Part shown: positions 7,914 to 15,540 of the stretch, piece after piece
Layout of the letters: every line of letters starts with the position of its first letter
How positions within the stretch are numbered: position 1 is the first letter of the stretch
Assembly (NCBI RefSeq): GCF_005250615.1
Contig: NZ_SULM01000005.1
Span: forward strand, 1 to 64,000
Direction: 5' to 3'
Length of the DNA stretch: 64,000 nucleotides
Origin: Pseudomonas rhizoryzae
GTDB lineage: Bacteria; Pseudomonadota; Gammaproteobacteria; Pseudomonadales; Pseudomonadaceae
The notes under the pieces: generated by a model
The model's input: the letters and a program-made list of their open reading frames with translations, nothing else
The model's database searches: none
Told to the model about the DNA's origin: nothing
Translations under genes and position numbers: made by a program

Positions 7914-8765
7914 TTAGGCGTGGCCGAGCGCTTTGGGCGTGGCCTGGTGCTGGCCCCATTCGCTCCAGGAGCCATCGTACAGCCGCCCATCCGGCAGGCC
8001 GGCGACACTCAGCGCCAACAGCAGAACGGCAGCCGTGACGCCGCTACCGCAGCTGGTGATGACCGGATGCAGGCCGTCGACGCCCAGCGCCTGGAAACGC
8101 TGGCGCAGTTCCTGCGGCGACAGCAGGGTGCCCGCCGCGGTCAGCAGGCTGTCGTAGGGCAGGTTCAGGCTGCCAGGCATATGCCCCGACGCGACGCCCG
8201 GCCGCGGTTCCGGAACCTCGCCGGCGAAGCGTTTGGCGCCTCTGGCATCGAGCACCTGGGTCTGGCCCACGGCGAGCGCGGTCTGGACATCACCCAGGCC
8301 GCAGAGCAGGCGATTGTTCAAGGCGGTGGGATAGGGCGCCTGGGGTTCAGGGCGGTTCTCGCCGGCTTCCAGGGGTAGACCCAGGTCGCGCCAATGCGGC
8401 AGGCCGCCATCCAGCACCGCCACCTGCTCGTGTCCGAACAGACGGAACAGCCACCAGGCGCGGGCGGCCGAGAAGAGGCCTTTCTGGTCGTAGGCTACGA
8501 TGAAGGTTGCAGGCATGACGCCCAGTTCGCCCGCCAGCCTGGCGAAGCGGCCGGCACTGGGCACCATGTGCGGGAGCGAGGTATCCGGATCGGAAAAGAG
8601 GTCGATATCGAAACGCAGGGCGCCGGGGATGTGCTGCTGCCGATAGAGTTCGTCGGCATCTTGCGGCTCGTTCGGCAGATAGAGACTGGCATCGAGGATC
8701 AGCAGATCCGTGCGACCCAACTGCTCCTGCAGCCAGGCGGCGGTGACCAGGGGGGAGGAGATCAT
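7914..8765 (-). CDS. sseA: 3-mercaptopyruvate sulfurtransferase (two-domain rhodanese)
   Basis: This 283-aa tandem-rhodanese enzyme is predicted to transfer sulfur from 3-mercaptopyruvate to thiol acceptors or cyanide. The N-terminal rhodanese domain (about 5-130) is inactive. The C-terminal domain carries the catalytic C239 in CGSGVTA, the loop typical of mercaptopyruvate rather than thiosulfate sulfurtransferases. It is divergent from the serine acetyltransferase gene, and the 115-bp region between them holds a dyad TGACAGC/GCTGTCA (8792-8828). It fits the cysteine-metabolism block that follows. Confidence 0.9.
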   Translation of the reverse strand: MISSPLVTAAWLQEQLGRTDLLILDASLYLPNEPQDADELYRQQHIPGALRFDIDLFSDPDTSLPHMVPSAGRFARLAGELGVMPATFIVAYDQKGLFSAARAWWLFRLFGHEQVAVLDGGLPHWRDLGLPLEAGENRPEPQAPYPTALNNRLLCGLGDVQTALAVGQTQVLDARGAKRFAGEVPEPRPGVASGHMPGSLNLPYDSLLTAAGTLLSPQELRQRFQALGVDGLHPVITSCGSGVTAAVLLLALSVAGLPDGRLYDGSWSEWGQHQATPKALGHA

Positions 8766-8880
8766 GGTGGCGCTCCTGGGTTGGCGAAGGATGACAGCTT
8801 AGCGTGCCGTGGACGGCATGGGCTGTCACGGATGAGCGGATACTTTATCCTCGACGGCTTGGCAACTGGGTAGATGACTT

Positions 8881-9825
8881 ATGAGCGAACTTAACGGGCC
8901 CTCCAAGGGTGGCAACGACTGGCAGTTGAGCCGCATCGTCGGTGAGCTGCATGCCGCCCGTAGCGATTGGCGGGAAACCCACGGGCGTTTCCGTGAATTC
9001 AGCGGCCGCGAGTTGCCCTCGCGCAGCGTGATGGCGAGTGTGATCGAGTCCCTGAGCGGCGCGCTCTTTCCCCTGCGGCTCGGTCCGGATCAGCTGCGCC
9101 AGGAAAGCGAGGATTTCTACGTCGGCTTCGAACTCGAGCGCGCGCTCAACGCCCTGGTGATCCAGGCCAAGTTGGAGCTCGATTATTTCGCCAAGCAGCG
9201 TGGCGAGAATGGGGGCGATCGCGGCGCAGAGGCCCGGCGCCTGGTGCAGGCGTTCGCCCTGGCCTTGCCGGATCTGCGCCGGCTGCTGGATACCGATGTG
9301 ATCGCTGCCTACCAGGGCGACCCGGCCGCGCGTAGCGTGGACGAGGTGCTGCTGTGCTATCCGGGTATCCACGCCATGATCCACCACCGTATCGCGCACC
9401 ACTTCTACCGTAGCGGCCTGCCGCTGCTGGCGCGCATGGTCAGCGAGCGCGCCCATTCGGCCACCGGGATCGACATCCATCCGGGCGCCCAGATCGGCGA
9501 AGGCTTCTTCATCGACCATGGCACCGGCGTGGTGATCGGCGAGACCTGCATCATCGGCGACCGGGTGCGGATCTACCAGGCGGTGACCCTGGGCGCCAAG
9601 CGTTTCCCGGCCGATGCCGAGGGCAACCTCAAGAAGGGCCACCCGCGGCATCCCATCGTCGAGGACGATGTGGTGATCTATGCCGGGGCGACCATCCTGG
9701 GCCGCATCACCATCGGCCAGGGCTCCACCATCGGCGGCAACGTCTGGCTGACCCATGGCGTGCCGGCCAACAGCAACGTGAGCCAGGCCAGCCTGCAGGG
9801 CTGCGCCGGCTTGGCTCAGGAGTAG
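8881..9825 (+). CDS. cysE: Serine O-acetyltransferase (EpsC/SrpH type)
   Basis: This 314-aa protein is predicted to acetylate L-serine, the first step of cysteine synthesis. The N-terminal helical domain (about 10-190) has the YPGIHAMIHHRIAHHFYR signature with the catalytic His region. The C-terminal left-handed beta-helix starts at SATGIDIHPGAQIG and carries hexapeptide repeats through VEDDVVIYAGATILG. It is longer than enteric CysE (about 273 aa) and resembles the longer EpsC/SrpH subgroup. Its 3' end overlaps the convergent cystine-transport ATPase gene by 10 bp. Confidence 0.9.
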   Translation: MSELNGPSKGGNDWQLSRIVGELHAARSDWRETHGRFREFSGRELPSRSVMASVIESLSGALFPLRLGPDQLRQESEDFYVGFELERALNALVIQAKLELDYFAKQRGENGGDRGAEARRLVQAFALALPDLRRLLDTDVIAAYQGDPAARSVDEVLLCYPGIHAMIHHRIAHHFYRSGLPLLARMVSERAHSATGIDIHPGAQIGEGFFIDHGTGVVIGETCIIGDRVRIYQAVTLGAKRFPADAEGNLKKGHPRHPIVEDDVVIYAGATILGRITIGQGSTIGGNVWLTHGVPANSNVSQASLQGCAGLAQE

Positions 9826-10580
9826 TCGGAAGCCTGGTCGCGAACGAACTTGGCGAGGAAACGCCGGGTTCGTTCTTCACGCGGGTGATTGAAGAGCTCG
9901 GCGGCTGGACCCTGCTCGACGATGCGACCGCCGTCCATGAACAACACCCGGTGGGCGACGTCACGGGCGAAGGCCATCTCGTGGGTGACGATGAGTAGGG
10001 TGCGCCCTTCCTGGGCCAGGCTGCGAATCGTCTGCAGTACCTCGCCGACCCGCTCGGGATCCAGCGCGGAGGTGGGTTCGTCGAAGAGGATCGCCTGGGG
10101 TCGCATGGCCAGCGCCCGGGCGATGGCGACGCGCTGTTGCTGGCCCCCGGACAACTGCCCCGGATAGGTATCGGCCTTGTCGGCCAAGCCAACCTTGGCG
10201 AGCAGTTCGCTGCCGTGGGCGAGGGCGGCGGCGCGGTCTTCGCCCTGGACGATGATGGGCCCCTCGATCACGTTCTCCAGCGCGGTGCGATGGGGAAAGA
10301 GATTGAAGTTCTGGAAGACGAAGCCCATGCGCTGGCGTAGCTGGCGGATCGCTGCCTGCTGCGCCTTCAGCGGTCGGGCCGCATCGATGTGCAGGTCGCC
10401 CAGGCTGATGCTGCCGGCGTCCGGCGTTTCCAACAGATTCAAACAGCGCAGCAAGGTGGTCTTGCCCGAGCCGCTCGGGCCGATGATGGCAACCACTTCG
10501 CCCTGGGCTACGTCCAGGGCGATGGCCTGGAGGACGGTCTGCTGGCGGAAGGACTTGGACAGCCCTCTGACCTCGATCAT
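9816..10580 (-). CDS. tcyN: Cystine/polar amino acid ABC transporter ATP-binding protein
   Basis: This 254-aa ATPase is the energising subunit of a polar amino-acid importer, here probably for cystine. It has Walker A GPSGSGKT (34-41), the Q-loop in FVFQNFN, the signature LSGGQQQR (142-149), Walker B ILFDEPTS (163-170) and the H-loop in THEM. The start MIEVRGLSKSF at 10580 overlaps the permease stop by 4 nt; an upstream in-frame extension is only the shadow of the permease gene. With the permease, binding protein and dcyD it forms the dcyD-tcyJ-tcyL-tcyN set. Confidence 0.9.
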   Translation of the reverse strand: MIEVRGLSKSFRQQTVLQAIALDVAQGEVVAIIGPSGSGKTTLLRCLNLLETPDAGSISLGDLHIDAARPLKAQQAAIRQLRQRMGFVFQNFNLFPHRTALENVIEGPIIVQGEDRAAALAHGSELLAKVGLADKADTYPGQLSGGQQQRVAIARALAMRPQAILFDEPTSALDPERVGEVLQTIRSLAQEGRTLLIVTHEMAFARDVAHRVLFMDGGRIVEQGPAAELFNHPREERTRRFLAKFVRDQASDYS

Positions 10581-11251
10581 GACGGGCCTCTTTCGTTGAG
10601 GTGGCGTCCGTAGTGGCGCTCCAGGCGTTCCTGCAGCGTGGACAGGAGGCTGGCCAGAATCCAATAGAGCAAGGCCGCGGCGAGATAGAGACTGAAGATC
10701 TCGAAGGTCCGGGCGGTGATCAACTGGGCCTGGCGGAACAGCTCGGGCACCTGAATGGTGGCTGCCAGCGAGGTGTCCTTCACCAGCGCGATGAAGCTGT
10801 TGCCGAGCGGCGGCAGGGCGATGCGCAAGGCCTGGGGCAGGATGGCGCGCCTCAGGGTCTGCAGCGGTGTCATGCCGATGCTGGCGGCGGCTTCCCACTG
10901 GCCACGGTCGATGGCGCCGATGGCCGAGCGGATGATCTCCGCCGTGTAGGCAGCCATGTTCAGCGAAAAGCCGATCAGGGCTGCCGGCAACGGATCGAGC
11001 TGCACGCCGAGTTCGGGTAGGCCGTAGTAGATGACGAACAGCTGCACCAGCAGCGGGGTCCCCCGGAAGAAGGAAATGTAGAGCCGGGCGACGCCGCGCA
11101 ACAGCAGCTGTTGCGAGCGGCGCAGCAGGGCCAGGCCGAAGCCCAGCAGCAGTCCGAAGAACATGCCGCCGAGACTCAGGACCACCGTCCAGATCGCGCC
11201 CTTCAGCAGGAAGGGCAGCGAATCGAGCAGAAGTTGTAGCGTGTCGGTCAT
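10577..11251 (-). CDS. tcyL: Cystine/polar amino acid ABC transporter permease
   Basis: This 224-aa His/Glu/Gln/Arg-type permease has about five transmembrane helices, starting near 15-40 (AIWTVVLSLGGMFFGLLLG). The cytoplasmic EAA loop is ...GQWEAAASIGMTPLQTLRRAILPQA. It overlaps the binding-protein gene upstream and the ATPase gene downstream by 4 nt each, indicating coupled translation. It is probably the homologue of E. coli YecS/TcyL. Confidence 0.9.
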   Translation of the reverse strand: MTDTLQLLLDSLPFLLKGAIWTVVLSLGGMFFGLLLGFGLALLRRSQQLLLRGVARLYISFFRGTPLLVQLFVIYYGLPELGVQLDPLPAALIGFSLNMAAYTAEIIRSAIGAIDRGQWEAAASIGMTPLQTLRRAILPQALRIALPPLGNSFIALVKDTSLAATIQVPELFRQAQLITARTFEIFSLYLAAALLYWILASLLSTLQERLERHYGRHLNERGPS

Positions 11252-12045
11252 TGGGTGACGTCAGCCTTGAACCACTTCTCGGAGATCTTCGCCAGGGTGC
11301 CGTCGGCCCTCAGCTTGGCGATGGCCTGGTCGATCGCCGCATGGAATTCAGGGTCGCCCTTGCGTTCGGCGATACCCGATTCCTGGCGGCTGAAGGGCTC
11401 GCCGGCCAGGGCCAGGCGATCCTTGGTCTTGGCCAGCAACTCCAGGGCGGCGAGGCGATCGACGAGGATGACGTCGATGCGGCCGACGCGCAGATCCTGG
11501 TACTTGGTGGGATCGTCTTCATAGGTACGGACATCGGCCTTAGGGACGTTCTGGCGCAGCCACTGTTCGTAGTTGGTGCCCAGGCCGACGCCGACCTTCT
11601 TGCCGGCGAGATCGGCGGCGGTCTTGATCTTGTCGGCGTCTTCCTTGCGCACCAGGGCCTGGATGCCGGACACGGTATAGGGGGTGGAGAAATCGTACTT
11701 TTTCTTGCGCTCGTCGCTGATCGTTACCTGGTTGATCACTACGTCCAGGCGGCGGGACTCCAGGGCGGCCAGCAGGCCATCCCATTTGCCAGGCTCGATC
11801 TTAGCCTTAACGCCCAACTCCTTGGCCAGCGCCTTGGCGAAGTCCACTTCGAAGCCGGTCAGCTGACCGTTTTCATCCTGGAAACTGAAGGGCGGGTAGG
11901 TGCCTTCCAGGCCGACGATCAATTCGCCACGCTGCTTGACGGTTTGCAGCAGGTCTTCGGCCTGAGCCGTGGCCTGATGGGCCAGGCCCAGGGCGAGCAA
12001 CAGGGCGGCGCTGCGGAAGAGACGAAGGGACAGGGATTTGCGCAT
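11248..12045 (-). CDS. tcyJ: Cystine-binding periplasmic protein
   Basis: This 265-aa family-3 solute-binding protein (FliY/TcyJ type) captures cystine or related amino acids in the periplasm. A signal peptide spans about 1-30 (basic start MRKSLSLRLFR, hydrophobic LLLALGLA, cleavage near AQA). The mature protein has the typical GTYPPFSFQDENGQLTGFEVD and the hinge region of the family. The start at 12045 has AAGGAT upstream; the further upstream ATG at 12078 would spoil the signal peptide. It is 111 bp downstream of dcyD. Confidence 0.9.
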   Translation of the reverse strand: MRKSLSLRLFRSAALLLALGLAHQATAQAEDLLQTVKQRGELIVGLEGTYPPFSFQDENGQLTGFEVDFAKALAKELGVKAKIEPGKWDGLLAALESRRLDVVINQVTISDERKKKYDFSTPYTVSGIQALVRKEDADKIKTAADLAGKKVGVGLGTNYEQWLRQNVPKADVRTYEDDPTKYQDLRVGRIDVILVDRLAALELLAKTKDRLALAGEPFSRQESGIAERKGDPEFHAAIDQAIAKLRADGTLAKISEKWFKADVTQ

Positions 12046-12156
12046 GGATGAGATCCTTATGGGTATGGGGTGCGCCACTATGAAGGTATCTGATCAGACA
12101 ACCTTAGTGCGAAAACTGCTGACGTTATGCCATCTTCAGAGGAATTGGGCAGGCGT

Positions 12157-13149
12157 TCACGCCAGCCAGTCGCCATAGGCGAAGGTGCCCGGTGCGCCTC
12201 CGGTGTGCAGGAACACCAGCGGTCCAGGCGGCAATTCATCGCGGGCCGCCAGGTCCAGCAGGCCGGCCATGGCCTTGCCGGTGTAGACCGGGTCCAGGAC
12301 CAGGCCTTCCAGGCGGCCCAGCCGGCGGATGGCTGCCAGGGTGCCGGCATTGGGTTCGCCGTAGCGCGGTCCGTAGTAGCCGTCGTACAGGATAGGGGCG
12401 TTCCGGGGCGCGGCGACGTCCAACAGCTCGGCCAGTTGCTGGCGTAGCAGCGCCACGCGTGGCAATTGCTCGGCGTTGCTGCGTGAAACGGTGATCCCTA
12501 TGACTGGCAGGCCCGGTCGGAGGTGATCCAGGGCCAGATCCAGGCCGGCCTGGGTGCCGGCGCTGCCCGAGGCGACGATGACGGCGGCGGGTTGCAGTTC
12601 CAGGGCCTGGAGTTGATCGGCCAGTTCGAGTCCGGCCCGGACGTAGCCCAAGGCACCCCGCGCATTGGAGCCACCGATGGGAATCACCTTGGGCGTGCGG
12701 CCCTGCTGGCGCAGACGCTCGGCTTCGGCTGCCAGCTGGCCGGCCGGGTCGTCGAGGGCCGCGACTGGTTTGATTTGGGCACCGAACAGTTCGAGCAGCA
12801 GGCGGTTACCGCCGTGCAGGTAGCCCGGATCGTGCGTGGCGATGGGATTTTCCAGCAGGGCTACGCAGTCCAGGCCCTGCTGGGCGGCGACCGCGGCGGT
12901 CTGGCGGACATGGTTGGACTGGATGGCGCCGGCGGTCACCAGGGTGTCGGCGCCTTCGGCCAGGGCCTCGGCGACCAGGTATTCCAGCTTGCGCACCTTG
13001 TTGCCGCCCAGGGCCAGGCTGGTGGTGTCGTCGCGCTTGCAATACACCGCCCGCCCCAACTCCGCCGACAACCGCGGCAGGAAGTCCAGCGAGGTGGCGG
13101 AAGGCTGCAACACCAGGCGGGGAAAACGGGCGAGGGCGGTAGCGAGCAT
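12157..13149 (-). CDS. dcyD: D-cysteine desulfhydrase
   Basis: This 330-aa PLP enzyme of the ACC-deaminase/D-cysteine desulfhydrase family converts D-cysteine to pyruvate, H2S and ammonia. The PLP lysine is probably K51 in LGGNKVRKLEY. AIQSNHVRQTAA matches the substrate-binding loop and ASGSAGTQAGL the phosphate-binding loop. It heads the transport set tcyJ-tcyL-tcyN, as in E. coli where dcyD and the fliY/yecSC genes are neighbours, which supports cysteine/cystine as the transported substrate. Confidence 0.9.
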   Translation of the reverse strand: MLATALARFPRLVLQPSATSLDFLPRLSAELGRAVYCKRDDTTSLALGGNKVRKLEYLVAEALAEGADTLVTAGAIQSNHVRQTAAVAAQQGLDCVALLENPIATHDPGYLHGGNRLLLELFGAQIKPVAALDDPAGQLAAEAERLRQQGRTPKVIPIGGSNARGALGYVRAGLELADQLQALELQPAAVIVASGSAGTQAGLDLALDHLRPGLPVIGITVSRSNAEQLPRVALLRQQLAELLDVAAPRNAPILYDGYYGPRYGEPNAGTLAAIRRLGRLEGLVLDPVYTGKAMAGLLDLAARDELPPGPLVFLHTGGAPGTFAYGDWLA

Positions 13150-13208
13150 GACGAGACCTGGGTAAATGACGGGAACTTCAATCTAGACCGAAGAGGCGCC
13201 GACCTCTA

Positions 13209-13364
13209 AGAGCCTGTTCAAAATCTGCTGCGCGTCGGCCAAACTGCGTTGAAAACGCCTTCGGAATGCTCATTTACCACTCGTAAACTCCGCTTCCTCA
13301 GGCGTTTTCGTGGGGCCGCCCAGGCCTTGTTTGGCTCTAGCTCGCGAGATTTTGAACAGACTCT
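13209..13364. mobile_element. 156-bp MITE-like palindromic element
   Basis: The element has 18-bp terminal inverted repeats (AGAGCCTGTTCAAAATCT at 13209-13226; its complement at 13347-13364 with one mismatch). Further matched arms lie inside: GCCAAAC/GTTTGGC (13238/13329), GAAAACGCCT/AGGCGTTTTC (13251-13260/13300-13309) and TTTAC/GTAAA (13273/13283). The whole unit folds into one long hairpin. It has no coding capacity and lies between dcyD and the 3' end of yhhQ. From memory, near-identical units recur in intergenic DNA of Pseudomonas genomes; this needs a search. Confidence 0.75.
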
Positions 13365-13374
13365 AATGCTGGAC

Positions 13375-14028
13375 TCAGGCCAGGCTCGGGCGCCGCGCCA
13401 GAGTCTGGGGCAGCAGCGAACGCAACAGCATGCCGTAGAGCGGTACGAAGAGAATCAGGCTGACGGTCAGCTTCACCCCGTAGTCGACCAGCGCGATTTC
13501 CGGCCAGTGGGCGGCCATGAAGGGGTTGTCGCTGCGCCAGAAGGCCACGGAGAAGAAGGCGAGGGTGTCGAGGGCGTTGCCGAACAGGGTCGAGACGGTG
13601 GGCGCCAGCCACCAATGACGCGAACGGCGCAGGCGGTCGAACACCTGGATGTCGAGCAACTGGCCCAGCACATAGGCGCAGAAACTGGCCAGGGAGATGC
13701 GCAGGACGAAGACGTTGACCGCGGCCAGCGCCGCCCAGCCCTGGAAGCCGCCGTCCTGGAAGAGCACGGAAATGACATAGGACGCCAACAGCGCCGGGAG
13801 CATCACCCGGGCGATGACCTGCCTGGCGGGCGCCTTGCCCAGCAAGCGGACGGTGAGGTCGGTGGCGAGAAAGATGAAGGGGAAGCTGAAGGCGCCCCAG
13901 GTGGTGTGCCAGCCGAACAGTTGCAGCGGTAACTGCACCAGGTAGTTGCTGGCGATGATGATGAGGACGTGGAAAGCGACCAGCGCGGCGACCGCCGTGC
14001 GGCGCGCGGAATCGAGACGTGCGAGCAT
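13375..14028 (-). CDS. yhhQ: Queuosine precursor (preQ0/preQ1) transporter
   Basis: This 217-aa integral membrane protein of the COG1738/YhhQ family imports 7-cyano- or 7-aminomethyl-7-deazaguanine for queuosine synthesis. About six transmembrane segments are visible. Conserved polar residues occur in the family region SFPFIFLATDLTVRLLGK and in NALDTLAFFSVAFW. The start MLARLDSARR at 14028 has AAAAAGG seven nt upstream; 36 further upstream codons are open but include the riboswitch and are rejected. The preQ1-I aptamer at 14036-14070 overlaps the ribosome-binding site, so translation is probably shut down by preQ1. Confidence 0.93.
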   Translation of the reverse strand: MLARLDSARRTAVAALVAFHVLIIIASNYLVQLPLQLFGWHTTWGAFSFPFIFLATDLTVRLLGKAPARQVIARVMLPALLASYVISVLFQDGGFQGWAALAAVNVFVLRISLASFCAYVLGQLLDIQVFDRLRRSRHWWLAPTVSTLFGNALDTLAFFSVAFWRSDNPFMAAHWPEIALVDYGVKLTVSLILFVPLYGMLLRSLLPQTLARRPSLA

Positions 14029-14035
14029 GAGTAGG

Positions 14036-14070
14036 CCTTTTTGAAGGTACCTGGGGTGAGGGAACCCAGG
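14036..14070 (-). promoter_or_regulatory. preQ1-I riboswitch
   Basis: On the minus strand a 5-bp P1 stem (CTGGG with CCCAG) closes a 9-nt pyrimidine-rich loop ending in CAC. A tail with five A residues then runs into AAGG. This matches the compact preQ1-I (translational) class; the remembered Thermoanaerobacter tengcongensis aptamer has the same CUGGGU...ACCCCAG...AAGG framework. The 3' AGG can pair with CCT in the loop as the pseudoknot and is also the ribosome-binding site of yhhQ, so ligand binding would block translation. The downstream gene is a preQ1/preQ0 transporter. Confidence 0.8.
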
Positions 14071-14185
14071 CCCCGGGATCCGGGGCGGCGCCATCCTAGC
14101 CCAAACAGGGCGCCTATCACCAGCGAACGCCCGCACCGGGAAGGGAGTCGCCCGTCGGGAGCGTCCCCTTCCAGGCTAAACAGAC

Positions 14186-15337
14186 TCAGGCGGCCGGCTT
14201 GAGCACTACCTTGGTCCAGCCATCGTCCCGCGCATCGAAATGCCGATAGGCGTCCGGTGCTTCGGTCAGGCTCAGGCGGTGGGAAATGATCTGCGAGGGT
14301 CGCGCCTTGCCTGCATGGATCAACCGCGCCAGCTCGCGGTTGTAATTCTTGACGTTGGCCTGGCCGGTGCGGATTTTCTGGCCCTTGAACCAGAAGTTGC
14401 CGAAGTCGAAGGCCATCTTGCCTTGCTTGGCCAGGTCGTTCTGGCCGCCCGGGTCCTGGGGCACGAATACCCCGACCACGCCGATGCCGCCGGTGGCCCG
14501 CGTCGAGGCCACCAGGTTGTTCATGGTGAGGTGATTGACTTCGTGCCCATGGTGATCACAGCACTGGTAGCCGACGCACTCGCAGCCACGGTCGGTACCC
14601 CGCCCGTGGGTGAGATTGAGGATCTGCTCGACCGCATCGCCCTCCTTGGCATGGATGGCCTTGGCCCCGAGTTTTTCCGCCAGCGCCAGGCGATCCGGCT
14701 GGTCGTCGACCACATAGACCTCGGAGGCGCCGCGGATCATGGCGGCGTGGGTGGCCATGAGGCCGACCGGGCCCGCGCCATAGATGGCGATGGACTCCCC
14801 GGGGCGCAGGCCGGCCAGTTCGGTGGCATGCCAACCGGTGGGAAAGATGTCGGACAGCATCACATAGTCGTCTTCGCGTTCCGCGGCGTCCTCGGGCAAT
14901 ACCAGGCAGTTGAAGTCGGCATAGGGCACTCGCAGCAATTCCGCCTGGCCGCCCTGGTAGGGCCCCATGTCGGCGAAGCCGTAGGCCGCGCCGGCGACAC
15001 CCGGGTTGGCGGTGAGGCAGAAGCCGGTCAGTCCGCGTTCGCAGTTCTCGCAGAAGCCGCAGCCGATGTTGAAGGGCAGGCAGACCCGGTCACCGACCTT
15101 GATGCGGTCGACACCGACACCGACACCGACACCGACCTCGACCACTTCGCCGAGGTTCTCGTGGCCGAAGACCCGGCCGCTTTCGAAGCTGGTTCGGCCT
15201 TCGTACATGTGCAAGTCCGAGCCGCAGATGTTGGTGGTGGTGATCCTGACGAGGACGTCGGTGGGTTTTTCGATGCGGGCGTCGTCTACGTTCTTGACCG
15301 CGACGTCGCGCGGGCCCTGGTAAACCACAGCTTTCAT
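14186..15337 (-). CDS. fdhA: Glutathione-independent formaldehyde dehydrogenase / zinc alcohol dehydrogenase
   Basis: This 383-aa medium-chain zinc dehydrogenase resembles the Pseudomonas glutathione-independent formaldehyde dehydrogenase, which oxidises formaldehyde with tightly bound NAD. The catalytic zinc ligands are in NICGSDLH and FGHENLGE. The structural zinc cysteines are in CGFCENCERGLTGFC. The Rossmann motif is YGAGPVGLMA, and the long insert ECVGYQCCDHHGHE is typical of this subgroup. The start MKAVVYQGPRDV at 15337 is preferred; a start three codons earlier is possible. A hexanucleotide tandem repeat inserts extra Val-Gly pairs near residue 70. The palindrome GCACTCCGGAGTGC (15343-15356) spans the ribosome-binding site. 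Confidence 0.88.
   Translation of the reverse strand: MKAVVYQGPRDVAVKNVDDARIEKPTDVLVRITTTNICGSDLHMYEGRTSFESGRVFGHENLGEVVEVGVGVGVGVDRIKVGDRVCLPFNIGCGFCENCERGLTGFCLTANPGVAGAAYGFADMGPYQGGQAELLRVPYADFNCLVLPEDAAEREDDYVMLSDIFPTGWHATELAGLRPGESIAIYGAGPVGLMATHAAMIRGASEVYVVDDQPDRLALAEKLGAKAIHAKEGDAVEQILNLTHGRGTDRGCECVGYQCCDHHGHEVNHLTMNNLVASTRATGGIGVVGVFVPQDPGGQNDLAKQGKMAFDFGNFWFKGQKIRTGQANVKNYNRELARLIHAGKARPSQIISHRLSLTEAPDAYRHFDARDDGWTKVVLKPAA
15110..15133. repeat. Hexanucleotide tandem repeat (GACACC)4 inside fdhA
   Basis: Four perfect tandem copies of GACACC, followed by a degenerate fifth, encode an alternating Val-Gly run in the formaldehyde dehydrogenase. Unit gain or loss keeps the frame. Confidence 0.9.
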
Positions 15338-15540
15338 GATGTGCACTCCGGAGTGCCGCGCTGGTCCGTTACGGGCACCCGTTTGGGTTGATGGAAATCG
15401 TCCCTATGAGAGAGCGGCTTTAGCTGTCGCCTCAGGGGGAGGGCATCGTCAAGCGGAAGGGAGTTCAAATCGTCAGACGAGTTGGGCTGCGCTTAGGAGT
15501 CCTGCTAACGTTGCGCTTTTGACCACCAAAGAGGCTTGCC

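Noticed and set aside
14041-14094. The hairpins before yhhQ as a simple terminator
   Set aside because: The A-rich tail overlapping the ribosome-binding site and the P1/loop pattern fit a preQ1-I aptamer better, and no T run follows the stem.
15110-15140. CRISPR-like short repeats
   Set aside because: These are contiguous hexanucleotide units without spacers inside a gene; no CRISPR array or cas gene is present.
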